Below, piece by piece: positions 59,314 to 64,000 of a DNA stretch of 64,000 nt. Source of the DNA: Actinomadura nitritigenes (lineage in GTDB: Bacteria; Actinomycetota; Actinomycetes; Streptosporangiales; Streptosporangiaceae); NCBI RefSeq assembly GCF_017573545.1, contig NZ_JAGEOK010000001.1, forward strand, positions 248,001-312,000, given 5' to 3'. Numbering within the stretch: the stretch's first letter is position 1; each line of letters starts with the position of its first letter. The translations under genes and the position numbers were made by a program. The notes beneath the pieces are model-generated. The model did not search any database. It was not told where the DNA came from and was given only the letters and a program-made list of their open reading frames with translations.

Positions 59314-60051
59314 GTGGAACACGCAAGCATCGCCGACCTGTGGAACCGGGTGACGGGAACGCAGCCGGACCCCCCGTGGTGGCTCGTCGTCCTCGTCGGC
59401 GCCGTCGCGCTCGCCGCGGTGCTGCACGGCCCCACCTGGCGGGTCGCGCGCAACACGGTGACGATCGCGCACGAGGGCGGGCACGCGCTGATCGCCCTGC
59501 TCACCGGCCGCAAGCTGGACGGCATCAAGCTGCACTCCGACACCTCGGGCGTCACCGTCTCGCGCGGCAGGCCGCACGGCCCCGGAATGATCTTCACCGC
59601 GATGGCCGGGTACGTGACGCCGCCGCTGCTCGGCCTGTTCTTCGCGCTGCTGCTCGCCGCCGGCCGCATCACGCTGATGCTCTGGTTCACCCTCGCCCTG
59701 CTCGCCGCGATGCTCGTGATGATCCGCAACGCCTACGGCGCGCTGTCGGTCGTCGCGACCGGCGCGGTCGTCTTCCTGGTGTCGTGGTTCGGCGGCGCCG
59801 AGGTGCAGGCCGGCTTCGCCTACCTCGCCGCGTGGTTCCTGCTCCTCGCCGCGACCCGGCCGGTGATCGAGCTGCAGCGGATGCGCGCCCGGCACATGGC
59901 GCCGAGCTCCGACGCCGACCAGCTCGCGCACCTCACCGGCGTCCCGGGCCTGGCGTGGGTCACCCTGTTCGGCGCCACCGCGCTCGTCGCCCTCCTCGCC
60001 GGCGGCGCCCTCCTCTTCCCCGACGTCTCCCTCCACCTCCCCGGCCGGTGA
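59314..60051 (+). CDS. M50-like membrane metallopeptidase
   Basis: A 245-aa membrane protein of the M50B type. The zinc motif is HEGGH (H53, E54, H57) in TVTIAHEGGHALIALLTGR, within a polytopic protein with about six hydrophobic segments. The family is intramembrane protease-like (SpoIVFB/site-2-protease-related). No PDZ domain. It may cleave a membrane regulator. The GTG at 59314 is preferred over 59308 since GAGG lies 5 nt before it. Stand-alone gene between the CocE-like gene (divergent) and the SWIM operon. Confidence 0.83.
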   Translation: MEHASIADLWNRVTGTQPDPPWWLVVLVGAVALAAVLHGPTWRVARNTVTIAHEGGHALIALLTGRKLDGIKLHSDTSGVTVSRGRPHGPGMIFTAMAGYVTPPLLGLFFALLLAAGRITLMLWFTLALLAAMLVMIRNAYGALSVVATGAVVFLVSWFGGAEVQAGFAYLAAWFLLLAATRPVIELQRMRARHMAPSSDADQLAHLTGVPGLAWVTLFGATALVALLAGGALLFPDVSLHLPGR

Positions 60052-60133
60052 GCCCGCCTCCCGCCGCGCGAGCCGCCCGCTTCCAGGCCGCCCACCAGGC
60101 GGCTCCCGGTCGCGGCCGGGGGAACGTGACGCT

Positions 60134-60160
60134 GGGAATGTCGGACGGGGCGGATAGTTT
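60134..60160 (+). promoter_or_regulatory. SigR/SigH-like promoter of the SWIM operon
   Basis: GGGAAT (60134-60139), 17 bp, GTT (60157-60159), with the GTG start only 7 nt further. It resembles the GGAAT-N18-GTT pattern of thiol-oxidative-stress ECF sigma factors, one base short in spacing. TAGTTT (60155-60160) would alternatively be a sigma-70 -10. Confidence 0.4.
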
Positions 60161-60166
60161 CGGGGG

Positions 60167-61465
60167 GTGAGCGGTCGATGGGATCGGGGGCGGGTCGCCG
60201 CGCTGGCGCCGGACACGGCGTCCGCGAAGGCGGCCGGCGGCATCGCCCGGCCGGCCCGGTGGGGCGGGACGGGCTGCGACGACGAGGCCGTCTGGGGCGA
60301 GTGCCAGGGCAGCGGCGGCAGTGTCTACCGGGCGTGCGCCGACCTGGCCGGGCCGGCGTTCCGCTGCACGTGCCCGAGCCGCAAGGTCCCGTGCAAGCAC
60401 GTCCTCGGGCTGCTGCTCCTGTGGTCGGACGGGACGGTCGCGGCCGGGGCGCGTCCCGGCTGGGCGGCCGAGTGGATCGAGCAGCGCCGCGACCGGGCCG
60501 GGAAGGCGCACGAGCGCAAGGCGGCGGGGGCGGCCAAGGCGCGTGACCCGAAGACGGTGGAGCGGCGCGAGCGGCGGGTCGAGGACGGGCTCGCCGAGCT
60601 CGACCAGTGGCTCCGCGACCAGGTGACGCACGGGCTCGCGCAGGCGGAGAAGGCGCCCTACGGACTGTGGGACGACGCCGCGCGCCGGCTCGTCGACGCG
60701 CAGGCCGGCGCGCTGGCGGGGCAGGTCAGGGCGCTCGCGGCGATCCCCCGGCAGCCGGGCTGGCCCGACCGGCTGCTGGAGGAGTACGCGCTGCTGCGGC
60801 TGCTCGTCCGGGCCTACCGGCGGCGCGACGAGCTGCCCGGCGGCCTGCGCGACACCGTGCGTTCGCGGGTCGGGTTCACCGTCGCGCAGGACGACGTGCT
60901 CGGCCACGGGGAGCACGTCCGGGACCGCTGGTGCGTGACGGGGGCGCGGGACACCGTGCAGGACCAGCTCACCACCCGCCGGATCTGGCTGCGGGGGCGC
61001 GAGAGCGGGCGTCCGGCGCTCGTGCTGTCGTTCGCCGCGCCCGGCGCCGCCCTGGACTCCTCGCTGGTCGTCGGCACGGAGGTCGAGGCCGAGCTGGCCT
61101 TCTACCCGGGGGCACGGCCGCTGCGGGCGCTGGTCGCCGACCGCCACGGCCCGGCCGTCCCGGCGACGCCCGGCGGGACGTCCGTCGCCGGGTTCCTGGA
61201 CGAGCACGCCGCGGCGCTGGCGAGCGACCCGTGGCTGGAGCGCTGGCCCGCGACGCTGGACGGGGTGCGGCTCGCCCGCGGTGAGGGCGGGGGCCTGCAC
61301 GTGGTCGACGAGGCGGGCGACGCGCTGCCGCTGCGGACGGCCGATCCCTGGCGGCTGCTCGCGGTGTCCGGCGGCGGGCCCGTCACGCTCGCCGGGGAGT
61401 GGACGCCGGAGGGGCTCCGGCCGCTGACCGCCTGGCAGGCCGACGAAGGGGCCGTGCCGCTGTGA
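60167..61465 (+). CDS. SWIM zinc-finger protein
   Basis: A 432-aa protein. The SWIM motif CxCx(6)CxH is C67, C69, C76 and H78 (FRCTCPSRKVPCKHVLGL). Residues 100-150 form a charged helix and the rest is of unknown fold (LVLSFAAPGAALDSSLVVGTEVEAELAFYPG). SWIM fingers bind DNA or proteins. It is first in the operon with DUF5691 and MoxR ATPase, a combination known from comparative genomics of predicted NTPase-based conflict or stress systems. The GTG lies 7 nt after a possible ECF-type promoter. It overlaps the next gene by GTGA. Confidence 0.87.
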   Translation: MSGRWDRGRVAALAPDTASAKAAGGIARPARWGGTGCDDEAVWGECQGSGGSVYRACADLAGPAFRCTCPSRKVPCKHVLGLLLLWSDGTVAAGARPGWAAEWIEQRRDRAGKAHERKAAGAAKARDPKTVERRERRVEDGLAELDQWLRDQVTHGLAQAEKAPYGLWDDAARRLVDAQAGALAGQVRALAAIPRQPGWPDRLLEEYALLRLLVRAYRRRDELPGGLRDTVRSRVGFTVAQDDVLGHGEHVRDRWCVTGARDTVQDQLTTRRIWLRGRESGRPALVLSFAAPGAALDSSLVVGTEVEAELAFYPGARPLRALVADRHGPAVPATPGGTSVAGFLDEHAAALASDPWLERWPATLDGVRLARGEGGGLHVVDEAGDALPLRTADPWRLLAVSGGGPVTLAGEWTPEGLRPLTAWQADEGAVPL

Positions 61466-63048
61466 CCGGCTGGAACGAGCACGTCACCGCGGCGCTCCTC
61501 GGCACCGAGCGCCGCGACCCGCCCGTCCTGCCGGAGGCGCCGGACGGCCCCGGCACCGACAAGGCGGGCCGGCTGCTGGACCAGGCCGCGCTGCTGACCG
61601 TCGCGCGGCGGGCCGGGCGCGTCCCCGGGCGCGGAGCCGCCGAGGTGATCGCCCCGGCGCCCGCCGAGGAGGCGCCGGTCGTGCCGCCCGCGGCGGCCGA
61701 CCGGCTCGGCCGGATCCTGCGCGGCGAGTACGTCCAGGTGCTGCCCGAGTGGCTGGACGCGGCGGCGGCGCGCGGGCTGCGGGTGCCGGCGCGCCTGCTG
61801 CCCGACCTGCTCGAACGCGGCCGGGGCGACCGGATGCTGCGGCCGTCGATCAGCCGCGCGGCCGGGCGGCGCGGCGTGTGGCTGGCGCTGCGGAACACCG
61901 ACTGGGCGTACCTGGTCGGGGCGGGCGGCGATCCGGGCGGCGGCGCCGAGGTATGGGAGACCGGCACCCGCAACCAGCGGGCCGCGCACCTGACCGCGCT
62001 GCGCCGCACCGATCCCGCCGCCGCCCGCGAGGCGCTGCGGGAGACGTGGGCGAAGGAGCCCGCGCCCGACCGCGCCGCGTTCCTCGGCACGTTCCGGACC
62101 GGGCTGTCGCCCGACGACGAGGAGTTCCTGGAGTCGGTGCTGGAGGACCGCGGCAAGGACGTCCGGCAGCTCGCCGCCGACCTGCTCGCCCGGCTGCCCG
62201 GCTCCCCGTACGGGGAGCGGATGGCCGCGCGCGCCCGCTCCTGCCTGGTCCCGCGGGTGCGCACCGTGCGGGGCCGCGAGCAGACGTGGATCATGGTCGA
62301 GCCGCCGGCCGCGCACGACGAGGACCTGGCGCGCGACGGGGTCCCGTTCCATCCCGGCGGGTCGTTCGCGCCCGGCGGCGGAGGGCGCCCGGTGGGGACG
62401 CGGGCGGCCTGGCTGCGCGAGATCCTCGCCCGCACGCCGCTCGGCACCTGGACGGACCTGTTCGGGCTGCCGCCGATGGAGATCGTGTGCCTGCCGGTGG
62501 CGGCGGCCGGGGCGGCCGAGGGGCGGCCCGGCCGGGACGAGCACGACGGCGACGCCCGCGACGTGCACATCGGGTGGGCGCGTGCCGCGCTGAAGCAGCA
62601 GGACGCCGCGTGGGCGCGCGCGCTGCTGAAGGGCGGCGTCATGGTGGACGAGCCCGGCGCGCTCGCCGACCTGCTGGCGGTCCTGCCCGCCGGCGAGCGG
62701 GACGCCGCGGCGGCGGGGCTGATCCGCTGGGTGGAGGGCCGCTCCGAGCTGCCGCCCATCCTGGAGCGGGTGCCCGGGCCGTGGACCGGCGACCTCGCGG
62801 CCGCCGTGGTCGGCACGCTCGCCGCGTCCGCCGGGCGGCCCGCCTCCACCCGCCGCGACGAGCACGCCCTGACCCAGCTGTGCCGGCTCGCCGAGCAGCG
62901 CCTCGACCCGTCCGCCGCGTCCCGGCTGGAGGAGCTGCTCGCCCGGCGCCCGGCCGAGGAGCCGGGGCGGGCCCTGCCGCGGGCCGTCCCGGCCCTGATC
63001 ACCACCCTGCGCTTCCGCGACGAGATGCTGAAGGAGCTCGCCCCGTGA
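61462..63048 (+). CDS. DUF5691 family protein
   Basis: A 528-aa protein of the DUF5691 family, predominantly helical repeat-like (RTDPAAAREALRETWAKEPAPDRAAFLGTFRTGLSPDDEEFLESVLEDRGKDVRQLAADLLARLPGS is HEAT-like). It begins TGWNEHVTAALLGTERRDPP, the family start. Found beside SWIM and MoxR genes; thought to be a scaffold or client-binding factor for the AAA ATPase. The GTG overlaps the SWIM stop, and its stop overlaps the MoxR start (both GTGA), so the three are translationally coupled. Confidence 0.83.
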   Translation: MTGWNEHVTAALLGTERRDPPVLPEAPDGPGTDKAGRLLDQAALLTVARRAGRVPGRGAAEVIAPAPAEEAPVVPPAAADRLGRILRGEYVQVLPEWLDAAAARGLRVPARLLPDLLERGRGDRMLRPSISRAAGRRGVWLALRNTDWAYLVGAGGDPGGGAEVWETGTRNQRAAHLTALRRTDPAAAREALRETWAKEPAPDRAAFLGTFRTGLSPDDEEFLESVLEDRGKDVRQLAADLLARLPGSPYGERMAARARSCLVPRVRTVRGREQTWIMVEPPAAHDEDLARDGVPFHPGGSFAPGGGGRPVGTRAAWLREILARTPLGTWTDLFGLPPMEIVCLPVAAAGAAEGRPGRDEHDGDARDVHIGWARAALKQQDAAWARALLKGGVMVDEPGALADLLAVLPAGERDAAAAGLIRWVEGRSELPPILERVPGPWTGDLAAAVVGTLAASAGRPASTRRDEHALTQLCRLAEQRLDPSAASRLEELLARRPAEEPGRALPRAVPALITTLRFRDEMLKELAP

Positions 63049-64000
63049 CCGAACCCGTGACCGGAGATCCCGTGCCCGCCGGGGTGCTGCGCCCGCACGC
63101 CGAGCAGGAGTACGCCGGCGAGCTGGCCCGGCTGGCCGAGCACGACGACCGGCCCCGGCCGCCGGGCTGGCGGCTGTCGCCGTGGGCCGTCACGACGTAC
63201 CTGCTCGGCGGGGAGCTGCCCGACGGCACCGTGGTCTCGCCGAAGTACGTCGGCCGGCGGCGGCTGATGGAGGTCGCGGTGGCGACGCTGGCGACCGACC
63301 GGGCGCTGCTGCTGCTCGGCGTGCCCGGCACCGCGAAGACGTGGGTGTCGGAGCACCTCGCCGCGGCGATCAGCGGCGACTCGACGCTGCTGGTGCAGGG
63401 GACGGCCGGGACGGCGGAGGAGGCGATCCGCTACGGCTGGAACTACGCGCGGCTGCTCGCGGAGGGGCCGTCGGAGAAGGCGCTGGTGGAGAGCCCGCTG
63501 ATACGGGCGATGCGGCGCGGGTCGGTGGCGCGGATCGAGGAGCTGACCCGGATGCCGTCCGACGTCCAGGACGCCCTGATCACGGTGCTGTCGGAGAAGA
63601 CGCTGCCGGTCCCGGAGCTGAGCACCGAGGTGCAGGCGCGCAAGGGCTTCACGGTCATCGCGACCGCGAACGACCGCGACCGGGGCGTGAACGAGCTGTC
63701 CAGCGCGCTGCGGCGGCGGTTCAACACGGTGGTGCTGCCGCTGCCCGACACCGTCGAGGACGAGGTGGACATCGTGGCCCGCCGCGTCGACCGGATCGGC
63801 GCGCCGCTGGAGCTGCCGCAGGCCCCGGCGGGCCTGGAGGAGATCCGGCGGGTCGTCACCGTGTTCCGGGAGCTGCGCTCGGGGCTGACCGCCGACGGCC
63901 GCACGAAGCTGAAGTCGCCGAGCGGGACGCTCAGCACCGCCGAGGCCATCTCGGTGATCACCAGCGGGCTGGCGCTCGCCGCGCACTTCGGCGACGGGGT
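63045..64000 (+). CDS. MoxR-family AAA ATPase (3' end outside window)
   Basis: At least 318 residues, open to the right edge. The Walker A is GVPGTAKT (92-99) and Walker B has ARIEEL with E165/E166. The sensor region TVIATANDRDRGVNELSSALRRRFN and arginine finger are present. This is the MoxR branch, which works with VWA-domain proteins in metal or complex assembly. The GTG at 63045 overlaps the DUF5691 stop. I expect DUF5682 and VWA genes beyond the edge (inference). Confidence 0.87.
   Translation, partial: MTEPVTGDPVPAGVLRPHAEQEYAGELARLAEHDDRPRPPGWRLSPWAVTTYLLGGELPDGTVVSPKYVGRRRLMEVAVATLATDRALLLLGVPGTAKTWVSEHLAAAISGDSTLLVQGTAGTAEEAIRYGWNYARLLAEGPSEKALVESPLIRAMRRGSVARIEELTRMPSDVQDALITVLSEKTLPVPELSTEVQARKGFTVIATANDRDRGVNELSSALRRRFNTVVLPLPDTVEDEVDIVARRVDRIGAPLELPQAPAGLEEIRRVVTVFRELRSGLTADGRTKLKSPSGTLSTAEAISVITSGLALAAHFGDG

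Noticed and set aside
1-64000. tRNA, rRNA, CRISPR array, IS element or integrase
   Set aside because: No matching sequence or protein was recognised in any part of the window.

Overview
The window is chromosomal DNA of very high GC with strong G/C third-position bias. Gene content is typical of actinomycetes: F420-type oxidoreductases, many TetR/GntR regulators, CaiB- and FadE-type acyl-CoA enzymes and actinobacterial DUFs. I infer a filamentous actinomycete, possibly Thermomonosporaceae/Actinomadura-like. No rRNA, tRNA, CRISPR array, transposase or prophage gene was seen.

Layout. 0.2-4.0 kb: the edge of a non-ribosomal-peptide locus, with a C-terminally short adenylation-domain protein divergent from an sbnA/sbnB pair that makes L-2,3-diaminopropionate. 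4.1-15.4 kb: metabolic genes (acyl-CoA dehydrogenase, DUF2000, AraC regulator, ADP-ribosylglycohydrolase, hydrolases, enoyl-CoA hydratase, class II aldolase, PfkB kinase, acyl-CoA synthetase, ACT protein). 15.5-25.9 kb: a tight co-directional block, GrpE-like factor, lidless Hsp70, Fn3-like protein, zinc-ribbon GTPase, GAP1-like protein and membrane GTPase. This is the main system of interest. 26-41.6 kb: nitroreductase, MFS exporter, LLM oxidoreductase, TetR/phosphotriesterase pair, HtrA-like protease, YdeP-type molybdoenzyme, a TetR-VOC-AKR module, ADH, amidase and 2-hydroxyacid dehydrogenase.

41.6-45.9 kb: a catabolic regulon (DUF3830, two maleate-isomerase-like proteins, GntR, aminotransferase, plus divergent amidase and dehydrogenase) tied together by three nearly identical operators around TTGTCGACAA. 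45.9-60 kb: small membrane proteins, TetR genes, fatty-acid enzymes (FadE, alpha-methylacyl-CoA racemase), a secreted lipase and a secreted CocE-like hydrolase, an MFS-cupin unit, a protein-kinase remnant, a PLP dehydratase, a papain-like protein and an M50-like protease. 60.2 kb to the right edge: SWIM protein, DUF5691 and MoxR AAA ATPase, coupled by GTGA overlaps and running out of the window.

Two separate NTPase-centred operons of the kind predicted from comparative genomics to act in biological conflict or stress (Hsp70-GTPase-GAP1 and SWIM-DUF5691-MoxR) lie about 35 kb apart. A recurring regulatory theme is a TANNNT -10 element only 6-7 nt before the start codon, suggesting many leaderless transcripts, often with a palindromic operator laid over it.
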